A stretch of DNA of 64,000 bases from Mucilaginibacter sabulilitoris (GCF_034262375.1 NZ_CP139558.1:5022001-5086000); one strand, 5' to 3'. Shown: positions 17,579-25,782, counted from the stretch's first letter. The notes: a model not told the origin generated them from the sequence alone. A program made the numbers and translations.

Positions 17579-17619
17579 AGGCCAAGGATTTAATCACTCA
17601 GCATGACAGCCATACAAAA

Positions 17620-17642
17620 AGAGACGCATGTAATGTGTCTCT
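17620..17642 (-). terminator. Terminator hairpin after bioB
   Basis: GAGACGCAT (17621-17629) pairs with ATGTGTCTC (17633-17641) with one G-T wobble. A T-run follows on the minus strand (complement of AAAAA at 17616-17620) and another on the plus strand. It lies 26 bases beyond the bioB stop. Confidence 0.7.
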
Positions 17643-17667
17643 TTTATTTTGATATTTTAAATAGGTT

Positions 17668-18669
17668 TTACCCCGCTACTTCAACTTCTTTAACTTCATT
17701 AGGGCGACCATTTTTGAAAGCCTTGCGCGGTGATAGTCCCAGCAATTCAAACATAGCCATATCGGTATCAAATGATGGGTTTGGTGTGGTAAGCAATTTT
17801 TCACCTGCGAAGATGGAATTAGCCCCTGCCATAAAGCAGAATGCCTGTTCTACCACACTCATTTCGGTGCGGCCGGCTGATAAACGCACTACGGTTTTTG
17901 GCATAATGATACGGGTGGTAGCAATCATGCGCACCATATCCCAAACAGATACTCTTGGCTGATCGGCCAGCGGGGTTCCCTGCACAGGTACCAGCGCGTT
18001 AATTGGCACCGATTCCGGGTGTTTAGGCAGATTTGACAGCGTTTTAAGCATAGAAATGCGATCTTCTACTGTTTCGCCTAAACCGATAATACCACCGCTG
18101 CATACTGTAATTTTTGCCTTACGCACATGCTCCAGTGTTTTAAGGCGTTCATCGTACGTACGGGTGGTGATAATACGCTTATAGTCTTCTTCTGAGGTAT
18201 CAAGATTGTGGTTATAAGCATACAGCCCTGCATCGGCCAAACGTTGCGCCTGGCCCTCGGTAAGCATGCCCAGTGTGCAACAAACTTCCATATCAAGCTC
18301 ATTAACCGCTTTAACCATATCAATTACCTTGTCAAAATCGCGGTTATCACGTACTTCGCGCCATGCTGCACCCATACACAACCTTGAAGCGCCACCTGCC
18401 TTTGCCTTTTCAGCCGCGGCAATAACCTCGTCTTTAGGCATCATGGCATGCACATTAACACCGGTGTTGTAACGGGCAGCTTGCGGACAATACGCACAGT
18501 CTTCAGAGCAGCCACCGGTTTTTATGGAGATCAGCGAACTGATCTGCACTTCGGCATAATCCTTATTTTCACGGTGTATGGTTGCCGCCTTGTAAACAAG
18601 ATCAAGCAGTGGTGTATGATATATTTCAGCTATTTCTTCTTTCGTCCAGTTGTATCTTACCTCAGTCAT
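17668..18669 (-). CDS. bioB: Biotin synthase
   Basis: Radical-SAM enzyme that inserts sulfur into dethiobiotin to make biotin. The 333-residue protein has the SAM-cluster cysteines C54, C58 and C61 in GGCSEDCAYCPQ. Further conserved segments are CMGAAWREVRDNRDFD, VCCTLGMLT and YNHNLDTSEE, which hold ligands of the second cluster and the substrate site. It stands alone, with no bioA, bioD or bioF beside it, so the pathway is split in this genome. A TAnnTTTG element lies 21 bases upstream. It needs Fe-S assembly, of which the NifU-type protein at 6.8 kb may be part. Confidence 0.97.
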   Translation of the reverse strand: MTEVRYNWTKEEIAEIYHTPLLDLVYKAATIHRENKDYAEVQISSLISIKTGGCSEDCAYCPQAARYNTGVNVHAMMPKDEVIAAAEKAKAGGASRLCMGAAWREVRDNRDFDKVIDMVKAVNELDMEVCCTLGMLTEGQAQRLADAGLYAYNHNLDTSEEDYKRIITTRTYDERLKTLEHVRKAKITVCSGGIIGLGETVEDRISMLKTLSNLPKHPESVPINALVPVQGTPLADQPRVSVWDMVRMIATTRIIMPKTVVRLSAGRTEMSVVEQAFCFMAGANSIFAGEKLLTTPNPSFDTDMAMFELLGLSPRKAFKNGRPNEVKEVEVAG

Positions 18670-18690
18670 TCTGTTCTAATTTTGATGGTT

Positions 18691-18698
18691 CAAATTTA
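18691..18698 (-). promoter_or_regulatory. Promoter -7 element of bioB
   Basis: On the minus strand the sequence reads TAAATTTG, matching TAnnTTTG. A TTTTG lies 17 bases further upstream (18716-18720), close to the expected -33 position. Together these are one of the better promoter matches in the window. Confidence 0.55.
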
Positions 18699-18769
18699 TA
18701 ATAAAACCTTGATTGCAAAAGAGTGCAATTCAAAATGCTGTTTTGGGGCGAAGTTTAGCATATCGGAGT

Positions 18770-18954
18770 AGACTCACCCCGCCTGCGCTCCGCTGGGCGG
18801 CCCTCTCTCCGCCTGCGGCGCAAAGAGGGTTGTAAATCTCGAAACGCGTCATTGCTTCGTACCTCAATGACGCGTTTTTATTTATTTTAATCCTCCCACT
18901 CTCTTTGCGGCGAAACCGTAGAGAGTGGTCGAGCGCAGCGATTACCGGGTGAGC
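18770..18954. repeat. Mirrored GC-rich repeat blocks around a perfect hairpin
   Basis: This fills most of the 304-base gap between bioB and mgtE. Block A (18770-18829) and block B (18893-18954) are diverged inverted copies of one family, sharing CTCTTTGCG, GAGAG and GGGTGAG segments. Between them is a 13-bp perfect hairpin, AAACGCGTCATTG (18842-18854) with CAATGACGCGTTT (18864-18876), followed by a T-run. No convincing gene is present. An in-frame reading from 19026 to 18730 crosses these repeats and looks spurious. Confidence 0.7.
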
Positions 18955-18973
18955 CAATACCGCGCTACTCTTA

Positions 18974-20329
18974 TCATTGATGCAGCAACAGCTTTGTCGC
19001 CAGCCAAAGCGGTAGTAAAAACCCAATACAATCTGTAAAGGTGGTAATAATTATAGACGATGCCACAGCCGGGTCAACCCCGATCCGTTTTAATATTAAT
19101 GGGATAGACGCGCCGGTTAATCCCGCGATGATGAGGTTGCCGGTCATTGCTAAAAACAACACCAAACCCAGCATGGGGTTAGCATCATAAAAAAAAGCGA
19201 CTATAAAAACTATCAAACCATTGGCGCCTCCGTTAATCATACCTACCAAAAACTCTTTCAGCACGGTATTGTAAGCCTGCTTATCGGTAAGGTCGCTTAG
19301 CGATATACGCCTTACAGTTACAGCCAGGGCCTGTGTAGCAGCGTTTCCGCCCATGCCGGCAATGATAGTCATATAAGCCGAAATAATGGAAAGCTTGGCT
19401 ACAGTGGAGTCGAAATTACGGATGATGGATGCCGCTAAAAACGCCGTGCCCAAATTGATCACCAGCCAGGGTAAACGGCTTTTTACCGCATCCTGCCAGT
19501 TACCGCTCAGTTCCTCATCTTCAGATACACCTGATATTTTCAATATATCCTCGGTGTTCTCCTCCTCCATTACGTCGATGATGTCATCTACTGTAACCCG
19601 GCCCAACAGCTTCATATCATCATTCACCACCGGGATACTGGTGAGGTTGTACTGGGATATTAACCGGGCAACTTCTTCCTGGTCAACATCGGCCTTTACG
19701 TATACAAAATTGGTTTGCACCAGGTCGTTCACCCGGGCATCGGCCCTTGCCTTGATAACCGTTTTTATAGATAGTATGCCCATCAGTGTGTCGAGGTCAT
19801 CAACTACATAAATGGTATAAAGCTCCTCCATCTCTTCAGACTGGTGGATGATCTCATCTAACGCTCCTTTTTTATTAAGATTGATGTTAACCTTAATAAT
19901 GTCGGAGTTCATCAAACCACCCGCAGTATCTTCATCATAGCTCAAAAGTGCACGGATACTGCTGGCATCCTCCTGGTCAATGTCCTTTAATATTTCATGC
20001 TGCTGTTCTTCGTCAAGCTGCGAAATAATATCGGTCGCGTCATCATAGTCAAGCTCTTCAACAATCTCCGAACGTTTTTCGGGATGCAAGTTCACCAGCA
20101 ATTCTTCGGGGTGATGCTCCTCTGCCATTTCAGAAATCACTTCAGACGCGACATCGGTAGGCAGGATATTGATGATGCGTTCTTTGGCTTCCTGCGGAAG
20201 TTTTTCAAACAATATGGCAATCTCAGAGGCGTGATACCCCTGCAGAACTTTCTCTAACTCAGCATCATCGCCCTCAAGTGCAGTTTTTATACGGAGCAGG
20301 TCGGTTTTATTTATTTCAAAAGATTGCAT
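18974..20329 (-). CDS. mgtE: Magnesium transporter MgtE
   Basis: Mg2+ channel gated by intracellular magnesium. The 451-residue protein has an N-terminal MgtE_N superhelical domain rich in acidic helices (about 1-130) and two CBS domains (about 137-255, including SIPVVNDDMKLLGRVTVDDI). Five C-terminal membrane helices follow, with the pore region near GMGGNAATQALAV and ending in GFLLPLWLATKLLLHQ. Length and order are standard. It is transcribed alone, leftward into the repeat block. CorA at 31 kb offers a second Mg2+ uptake route. Confidence 0.96.
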   Translation of the reverse strand: MQSFEINKTDLLRIKTALEGDDAELEKVLQGYHASEIAILFEKLPQEAKERIINILPTDVASEVISEMAEEHHPEELLVNLHPEKRSEIVEELDYDDATDIISQLDEEQQHEILKDIDQEDASSIRALLSYDEDTAGGLMNSDIIKVNINLNKKGALDEIIHQSEEMEELYTIYVVDDLDTLMGILSIKTVIKARADARVNDLVQTNFVYVKADVDQEEVARLISQYNLTSIPVVNDDMKLLGRVTVDDIIDVMEEENTEDILKISGVSEDEELSGNWQDAVKSRLPWLVINLGTAFLAASIIRNFDSTVAKLSIISAYMTIIAGMGGNAATQALAVTVRRISLSDLTDKQAYNTVLKEFLVGMINGGANGLIVFIVAFFYDANPMLGLVLFLAMTGNLIIAGLTGASIPLILKRIGVDPAVASSIIITTFTDCIGFLLPLWLATKLLLHQ

Positions 20330-20399
20330 ACCCGACTAAAATAATGATTTATGCCGCAAATATGGAATTAAAAAGGCATTATTAACCTATTATAAACGA

Positions 20400-21014
20400 T
20401 TATAAACTATAATCATATTTAACGCTAACGCCGTCCACCTTGTTCATTTTCATGATGGTTTGTTCTACCTGGGTTTTGCGGACAGATACCTGTATTGTAC
20501 AGCTATTATCAAACTGCTGATGCAAAATGACGAGGTTATCGTCCTTTACGATGCGCATTACATCGTTCATTTGCAGGTAATCAAATGTGATAGTATAAAT
20601 ATCGTTAACTGTTTTACTGATAACAGCTGCCTGGTTAAGAGCTTCCTCTGTAGCCGCTTTATAGGCGTTAATTAAACCGGGGACACCCAATAGTGTACCG
20701 CCAAAATAACGCACTACAACTACCAGGATATTGGTTAAATCGCTGGAGAGTAATGTGTTAAGTATCGGCCGGCCTGCTGTGCCAGAAGGTTCGCCATCAT
20801 CATTAACCCTAAATACTGAACGGTCAATACTTAAACGCATGGCCCAGCAATGATGATTGGCCTTGGGGTGTTCTGCCTTTAGCCTGGCTATAATAGCCTT
20901 GATATCATTTTCAGAGTTTATGGGATAAGCATACCCGAGGAATTTGCTGCCGCGGTCTCGAAATATGCTTTCGGTTGGTTTTTCAATAGTTCTGTAAGTA
21001 TCGTCGAAAAGCAT
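20400..21014 (-). CDS. YigZ/IMPACT-family protein
   Basis: Member of the YigZ (UPF0029/IMPACT) family, 204 residues. The N-terminal domain includes SKFLGYAYPINSENDIKAII and the family signature GEPSGTAGRPILNTL near 76-90, with VVRYFGGTLLGVPGLINAY just after. A C-terminal DUF1949 ferredoxin-like domain follows. Eukaryotic IMPACT regulates Gcn2, but the bacterial role is unresolved. It lies 9 bases after the DMT transporter in the ribD operon, with no obvious metabolic link. Confidence 0.93.
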   Translation of the reverse strand: MLFDDTYRTIEKPTESIFRDRGSKFLGYAYPINSENDIKAIIARLKAEHPKANHHCWAMRLSIDRSVFRVNDDGEPSGTAGRPILNTLLSSDLTNILVVVVRYFGGTLLGVPGLINAYKAATEEALNQAAVISKTVNDIYTITFDYLQMNDVMRIVKDDNLVILHQQFDNSCTIQVSVRKTQVEQTIMKMNKVDGVSVKYDYSL

Positions 21015-21023
21015 TAAAACAGA

Positions 21024-21902
21024 TTAAAAATGAAGGAATCCAAACGTTTTCGGAAAGTATATGACAACTATGGCCAATACAGCCACCGCAATGCCTACTT
21101 TATTAAGCGTACTTAATTTCTCTTTAAATATAAACACCCCGATAAATGTCCCTACTATAATTACCCCAATGTTCATAGACGAGAATACCGCCGACGGACT
21201 ATCGGCCAGCTTTTGGTGGGCCTTTAAATAAAACAGTATGTTACCAAAGTTAGCTACACCCAATATCCAGCCGATAAGGATATGCGGCCAGGAGAATTTT
21301 GTTTTCTTGGTAACTATCTGGTATATCAGCGTAATCATGCACAGCACGAAAGCCAGTATAAAAATCACAAAGATAGCCGCCGTAAATGGCACATTGCTAA
21401 CCCTGGTTATTTGTTTTAAAAGCACATCTATAACGCCGAAACCCAAAAACACCGCCAGCAAATAAACCCATGAGTTTCTTGCAACACGGCTGCGGGCCGC
21501 GTTTTGCCACTGGACAGAGCATATAATTGCAACAAACGCCAGCGCCACACCGATAATCTTGATCAGATCTTTTGATTCATCAAATAAAAAGAACGCTGCC
21601 AAAATGGGAATAAACAACGACAGGCGCTGGGCTACATCAGTACGTACTATACCCGCCACTCTTACTGATACAGCCATAATTACAAATAGCAACGGAAACA
21701 GTATGCCAAGTGCAAGGTAATTATAAACAGGCGCATCATTAAGATTGGTGAGCTGAGGCCTGAAGAAAACCCACGTAAGCAATATAGCCATAGAGTAATT
21801 CCAGGTAATGGCCTGAAAAATATCAATATGGTAACGCTTGGCCAGTTTCAGCAAAACAGAAACTACAACACTGCAGCAAATACTTAAAAAAACATATAGC
21901 AT
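21024..21902 (-). CDS. EamA/DMT-superfamily transporter
   Basis: Ten-helix inner-membrane permease of the drug/metabolite transporter superfamily, 292 residues, built from two repeats of five helices (about 1-130 and 146-290). Typical features are an N-terminal FLSICCSVVVSVLLKLAKRY and the second-repeat end GVFIFKEKLSTLNKVGI. Its start codon shares one base with the ribD stop, so the two are translationally coupled. That suggests, without proving, export or import of a compound linked to flavin metabolism. Confidence 0.88.
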   Translation of the reverse strand: MLYVFLSICCSVVVSVLLKLAKRYHIDIFQAITWNYSMAILLTWVFFRPQLTNLNDAPVYNYLALGILFPLLFVIMAVSVRVAGIVRTDVAQRLSLFIPILAAFFLFDESKDLIKIIGVALAFVAIICSVQWQNAARSRVARNSWVYLLAVFLGFGVIDVLLKQITRVSNVPFTAAIFVIFILAFVLCMITLIYQIVTKKTKFSWPHILIGWILGVANFGNILFYLKAHQKLADSPSAVFSSMNIGVIIVGTFIGVFIFKEKLSTLNKVGIAVAVLAIVVIYFPKTFGFLHF

Positions 21903-22957
21903 TATATAATTGGCTTGTTATATACAATTTGCAGGCGGTCATCGCCCGACGGAATTTCTTCGGCAATTATACCTGTTATTTGTGGGGCTTTTATACCCTT
22001 TTCTAAAACATTTTTTCCTGTAAAAACTCGGGCCTCGTCCCAAAGGTTTGCTTCAATAAAAGCTTGCAGGGTGCGGGCTCCGCCTTCAATAATAACGGAT
22101 TGTATGTCTTGAAGATATAACTGGTATAAAATATATTGGGGTACGTAGCGGTCAAAGTCTTCCAGGGCTATGTACCTGTTTTTACCGTCCACATCAAACT
22201 TTACCTCATTAAATATAAGTGTTTCAACCGATTGATCAAATATATTTAAGTCTTTATTTAACTCCAAACGTCTGTCAATCACAACCCTCCGGGGGGATTT
22301 GCCTTCCCAATATCGTACATTTAATTGCGGATTATCAATAGCTGCAGTGTTTTTGCCAACCAGTATGGCGTCCTCTTCGCTGCGCCATTTATGCACCAGC
22401 CTGCGCGATTGTTCCCCGGTAATCCAAAGCTGGCTGCCATCAGCGGGGGCAAAAAAGCCATCGTTGGTTTGCGCCCATTTTAATATAATATATGGCCTGT
22501 GTTTTTGCACACGGGTAAAAAACCGGCGGTTGAGCCATTGGCATTCCTCTTCCAATACCCCGGTAATTACCTCAATGCCAGCAGCTTTTAGTTTCTCGAT
22601 GCCTTTGCCATCAACCTGCTCAAACGGGTCGCGGCAACCTACAACCACTAAAGGTATCTGGTGCTTGATGATGAGATCGGCACAGGGCGGTGTTTTACCA
22701 TAGTGTGCACAGGGCTCTAACGAAACATATATTGCAGCCTGCTTTAACAGTTCGGCAGCGTTATCAAATTTGCTGATAACCTGGTTTATGGCGTTCACTT
22801 CGGCATGCGCCTGGCCATACTGCTGATGATAGCCCTCACCTATTATCCTGCCATCATGCACTACCACTGCGCCCACCATCGGGTTTGGGCTTACCTGCCC
22901 GGCACCCAACTGAGCAAGCTCAATACAGCGCTGCATATATTTTTCATGTTTAACCAT
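21902..22957 (-). CDS. ribD: Bifunctional riboflavin deaminase/reductase RibD
   Basis: Carries out two consecutive steps of riboflavin synthesis: deamination of the pyrimidine intermediate and NADPH-dependent reduction of its ribosyl side chain. The 351-residue protein has an N-terminal zinc deaminase domain with H51 and E53 (HAEVNAI) and C83 and C92 (EPCAHYGKTPPC). The C-terminal RibD_C reductase has KWAQTNDGFFA and IIEGGARTLQAFIE. Other rib genes are not nearby. It is divergent from prmC across only 33 bases, so the two promoters must overlap. Confidence 0.97.
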   Translation of the reverse strand: MVKHEKYMQRCIELAQLGAGQVSPNPMVGAVVVHDGRIIGEGYHQQYGQAHAEVNAINQVISKFDNAAELLKQAAIYVSLEPCAHYGKTPPCADLIIKHQIPLVVVGCRDPFEQVDGKGIEKLKAAGIEVITGVLEEECQWLNRRFFTRVQKHRPYIILKWAQTNDGFFAPADGSQLWITGEQSRRLVHKWRSEEDAILVGKNTAAIDNPQLNVRYWEGKSPRRVVIDRRLELNKDLNIFDQSVETLIFNEVKFDVDGKNRYIALEDFDRYVPQYILYQLYLQDIQSVIIEGGARTLQAFIEANLWDEARVFTGKNVLEKGIKAPQITGIIAEEIPSGDDRLQIVYNKPII

Positions 22958-22990
22958 GCTGCAAAAGTAGCTTTTATGTTACTTTGTTGC

Positions 22991-23905
22991 ATGATTACCA
23001 TTAAGGATGTTTTTGAAGATTACAAACTACTGAACAAAGTTTATGAAGCCAACGAGGTAGAAGCCATCACCCTACTGGCCATCAGCGAAATAAGCAATTT
23101 ATCAAAAGCATACATTAAAGCATTTCCGGAAAAGGAGCTTAATAACGATCAGGCTTTAAAATTAAAGGACACCCTCAACAGACTGCAAACCGGTGAGCCT
23201 ATCCAGTATATTTTAGGACGGACTGAATTTTACGGACTGCCCTTTTTGGTAAACTCATCCGTGCTTATTCCCCGGCCCGAGACAGAAGAATTGGTTGAGT
23301 GGATACTTTATTCTTTAGGCGAAAGGCAAAAGGAAGACGAAAGGCAAAAGGCGAAAGGCGAAAGGTTTGGGAAACAAGCTGAAAACAACATTCTTGATAT
23401 TGGTACCGGCAGCGGTTGTATAGCCATCAGTTTGAAGAAGAACTTGCCTGGTGCCCGGGTTTCGGCTATTGATATTTCTGAAAGCGCATTGCAAACCGCT
23501 AAGGCAAATGCTGAATTGAATGAAGTTGATGTAAATTTTATAAATGTCGATATTTTAGATCCACAACTCAAAACTCAAAACTCAAAACTCTCCATTTACA
23601 ACATCATTGTAAGCAACCCGCCTTACGTTACATTAGACGATAAAAAGCAAATGCACAGCAACGTGACTGATTTCGAGCCGCATACAGCCCTGTTTGTTCC
23701 TGAGCATGACCCGCTTGTGTTTTATAAAGCCATTACCGACTTCGCTTTGCTGAACCTGGTACCTGGCGGCCTGTTGTTTTTTGAGATCAATGAAAATTTT
23801 GGCAATGAAACAATGGAGATGTTAAATACCAGGGGGTTTAGGGATGTAATGGTAAGAAAAGACATGAGCGGCCGGGACCGTATGATTAAAGCTCAAAGAC
23901 CATAG
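22991..23905 (+). CDS. prmC: Release factor glutamine methyltransferase, with repeat-derived insertions
   Basis: Methylates the GGQ glutamine of translation release factors. An open frame extends upstream to 22805, but that part overlaps ribD on the other strand; the ATG at 22991 (MITIKDVFEDYKLLNKVYEA) is the family-like start. The 304-residue protein has an N-terminal helical domain, SAM-binding ILDIGTGSGCIAIS near 134-147 and the catalytic NPPY at 209-212. Two low-complexity inserts are unusual: a charged ERQKEDERQKAKGERF run at about 111-126 and PQLKTQNSKLS near 191-201. Both come from DNA repeats of intergenic type. Confidence 0.95.
   Translation: MITIKDVFEDYKLLNKVYEANEVEAITLLAISEISNLSKAYIKAFPEKELNNDQALKLKDTLNRLQTGEPIQYILGRTEFYGLPFLVNSSVLIPRPETEELVEWILYSLGERQKEDERQKAKGERFGKQAENNILDIGTGSGCIAISLKKNLPGARVSAIDISESALQTAKANAELNEVDVNFINVDILDPQLKTQNSKLSIYNIIVSNPPYVTLDDKKQMHSNVTDFEPHTALFVPEHDPLVFYKAITDFALLNLVPGGLLFFEINENFGNETMEMLNTRGFRDVMVRKDMSGRDRMIKAQRP
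23318..23374 (+). repeat. GGCGAAAGGCAAAAGG tandem repeat inside prmC
   Basis: Imperfect copies of GGCGAAAGGCAAAAGG run in tandem inside the prmC reading frame. The same class of sequence occurs in non-coding DNA near 43955-43995. The repeat keeps the frame open and encodes a Lys/Glu/Arg/Gln-rich loop before the SAM-binding motif. Confidence 0.7.
23566..23590 (+). repeat. AACTCAAAACTC tandem repeat inside prmC
   Basis: Three direct copies of CAAAACT lie in frame shortly before the NPPY motif and encode LKTQNSKL. Confidence 0.7.
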
Positions 23906-23933
23906 ATAACCTCAGTAGTAAACTGTTTGTTAA

Positions 23934-24272
23934 TTAGTTATATATGATTTGCTCAATGATTTTATAGTGCTGATACCTGCTTATATCGTTATTCACCGCG
24001 ATCTTTAATTTCAGCTTGTTTTTTTCAAAAAGCATTTTCTTTTTAATTGAGGGCAGATTATCTTCCATTATTAAACCTAAATCGTTTTCAGCCTCTGATA
24101 TGGTTTCAACCGAGGGTTGGAATATCTTATCACTGATGCAAAACAGCTGTTCAACCACGCCATCGTAACGCTCCAGAAGAATTTGAAGCATATAGGCATT
24201 GCTTATGGAATAATTGCCCAAATCGTTAAATAAAACCTTCAATTCATTTAATTCTGTTAGATAATCTGCCAT
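23934..24272 (-). CDS. Unrecognised 112-residue helical protein
   Basis: No family recognised. The 112-residue protein starts with ATG at 24270-24272 (MADYLTELNELKVLFNDLGN). It is predicted to be mostly helical and acidic in the first two thirds (AENDLGLIMEDNLPSIKKK), with a Lys-rich C-terminal helix. It has no signal peptide or membrane segment. It converges with prmC and lies 150 bases from the xerD stop. Codon use resembles the neighbours, which supports it as a real gene, but its function cannot be inferred. Confidence 0.65.
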   Translation of the reverse strand: MADYLTELNELKVLFNDLGNYSISNAYMLQILLERYDGVVEQLFCISDKIFQPSVETISEAENDLGLIMEDNLPSIKKKMLFEKNKLKLKIAVNNDISRYQHYKIIEQIIYN

Positions 24273-24422
24273 GATATATTAGTCTTTGGCCTAATATACC
24301 AATGCTAATGCCACAACTTTGTTACACTAAAAACACGTGTTTGTTAATTAAATTTTTGAAATCTGAGCAAATTTCGCCTCAATAAGGGGAAATTAAAATG
24401 CCCGATATCCCTGTATCTGAAC

Positions 24423-25322
24423 CTAATGCCGGGGGTGGAACTGGCTAATGGTGCTTTTGAGGTATTCCCTGTCAAGGTGGGTATAAATTTCGGTGGTGGT
24501 GATGCTTTCATGCCCCAGCATTTCCTGTACGGCTCTTAAATCGGCGCCACCCTCAACCAAATGCGTTGCAAATGAATGCCTGAAAGTGTGCGGGCTTACG
24601 GTTTTCTTTAAACCGGTAATTTCAACCAGCTCCTTTATCATCAGAAATATATAAACACGGCTTAGCCTTGTCCCTCTCCTGTTTAAAAAAACAATATCCT
24701 CCTCACCCTTTTTTATGTCAACATGTACGCGCACATTTTCAATCCATATTTTGAGGGCCTTGATCGCTTCGGCACCTATAGGCACCAGCCGTTCTTTATT
24801 TCCTTTACCTGTTACTTTTATGAATTCAATATCAAGGTAAAGGTTTGAGAGTTTAAGTTCCGTAAGTTCCGATACCCGCAAACCACTGCCATAAAGGGTT
24901 TCCAGGATGGCTTTATTGCGTGCCCCCTCTGGTTTGGATAAATCAATAGCGGCTATCAGTTTATTAATATCCTGGTAGCTCAATGTATCCGGGAGCTTGC
25001 GTTGTATCTTGGGCGATTCCAATAATTCGGAAGGATCTGCCTTTATAATATCCTCCATGAGCAGGTATTTATAAAAAGCTTTTATGCCCGATAGTATCCG
25101 CGCCTGCGATGAGGGGATCATGCCCAGTTCGTTTATCCAGCCGATAAACTGGCGCAAATTACTTAAAGTAATTGTTTCAGGTTTTAACTTAATTATTTGA
25201 AAATTAGAAAATTGACATAATTTTTCTATATCCCTACCGTAAGATTCAATGGAGTTATCGGCAAGCGATTTCTCTAACTTCAAATAGGCCTGAAAACCTT
25301 TTATTGCCGAACGCCACTCCAA
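24423..25322 (-). CDS. xerD: Tyrosine recombinase XerD-like
   Basis: Site-specific recombinase that resolves chromosome dimers at dif-type sites. The 299-residue protein has the N-terminal SAM-like core-binding domain (about 1-90) and a complete catalytic set: R149 (YGSGLRVSE), K173, H245 and R248 (SPHTFRHSFATH), H271 (LGHES) and Y280 (TEIYTHL). Its size and stable housekeeping position favour XerC/XerD over an integrase, and no attachment sites or phage genes are nearby. It is divergent from aroQ across 40 bases. Confidence 0.92.
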   Translation of the reverse strand: MEWRSAIKGFQAYLKLEKSLADNSIESYGRDIEKLCQFSNFQIIKLKPETITLSNLRQFIGWINELGMIPSSQARILSGIKAFYKYLLMEDIIKADPSELLESPKIQRKLPDTLSYQDINKLIAAIDLSKPEGARNKAILETLYGSGLRVSELTELKLSNLYLDIEFIKVTGKGNKERLVPIGAEAIKALKIWIENVRVHVDIKKGEEDIVFLNRRGTRLSRVYIFLMIKELVEITGLKKTVSPHTFRHSFATHLVEGGADLRAVQEMLGHESITTTEIYTHLDREYLKSTISQFHPRH

Positions 25323-25362
25323 TTGATTTTACTTTTAATGATTTATAGTTAAGTTTGAACTA

Positions 25363-25782
25363 ATGAATATACAAATTATAAACGGCCCTAATTTAAACCT
25401 GCTTGGCGTACGCGAAAAATCAATTTATGGTAATACCAGCTTTGATACTTTCCTGGAAGAATTACGTAAGCGCTATCCAGCCATTACCCTCAGCTATTAC
25501 CAAAGTAATGTGGAAGGCGAAATTATAAATAAACTGCATGAAATTGGTTTTAGTTACGATGGAATTGTAATGAACGCGGGCGCATACACCCACACTTCCA
25601 TTGCCATTGCCGATGCTATTGCCGCTATAAATACTCCCGTTATTGAGGTGCATATTTCAAATGTGCACAAACGCGAGGAGTTCAGGCACAAATCGATGCT
25701 GGCTGCTAACTGCAAGGGAGTGATAGCCGGTTTTGGTATGGACTCCTACCGCCTGGCTATTGAAAACTTTTTGACCGCATAA
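25363..25782 (+). CDS. aroQ: Type II 3-dehydroquinate dehydratase
   Basis: Third step of the shikimate pathway, 3-dehydroquinate to 3-dehydroshikimate. The 139-residue protein is of standard size for the dodecameric class. Visible motifs are INGPNLNLLGVRE with a Tyr just after (SIYG), NAGAYTHTSIAIADA and the catalytic-His segment EVHISNVHKREEFRHKS. It starts with ATG 40 bases from the divergent xerD start. No other aro gene is adjacent. Confidence 0.97.
   Translation: MNIQIINGPNLNLLGVREKSIYGNTSFDTFLEELRKRYPAITLSYYQSNVEGEIINKLHEIGFSYDGIVMNAGAYTHTSIAIADAIAAINTPVIEVHISNVHKREEFRHKSMLAANCKGVIAGFGMDSYRLAIENFLTA

Larger units (their letters stand above)
16059..17596 (-). mobile_element. IS110-family insertion sequence with readable ends
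   Basis: The element is about 1,538 bp, the usual IS110 size, without terminal inverted repeats or target duplication. The ends are inferred from the split repeat: left flank ...CTTCGACAAG then CT (16059-16060), right flank CT (17597-17598) then CAGCATGACAG. The shared CT dinucleotide (AG on the transposase strand) is the presumed recombination core. There are only about 18 bases between the transposase stop and the right end. The 220-base non-coding region upstream of the transposase matches the IS110 subgroup arrangement rather than IS1111. Confidence 0.85.

Noticed and set aside
18730..19026. Minus-strand frame of 98 codons
   Set aside because: It runs through the mirrored GC-rich repeats and into mgtE in another frame, with no protein-like features.
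22805..22990. N-terminal extension of prmC
   Set aside because: The extra 62 codons overlap ribD on the opposite strand and lack family similarity. The ATG at 22991 gives the normal PrmC start.
24423..25322. Possible phage or island integrase
   Set aside because: The recombinase is of XerD size and motif, with no attachment-site repeats, phage genes or tRNA beside it.
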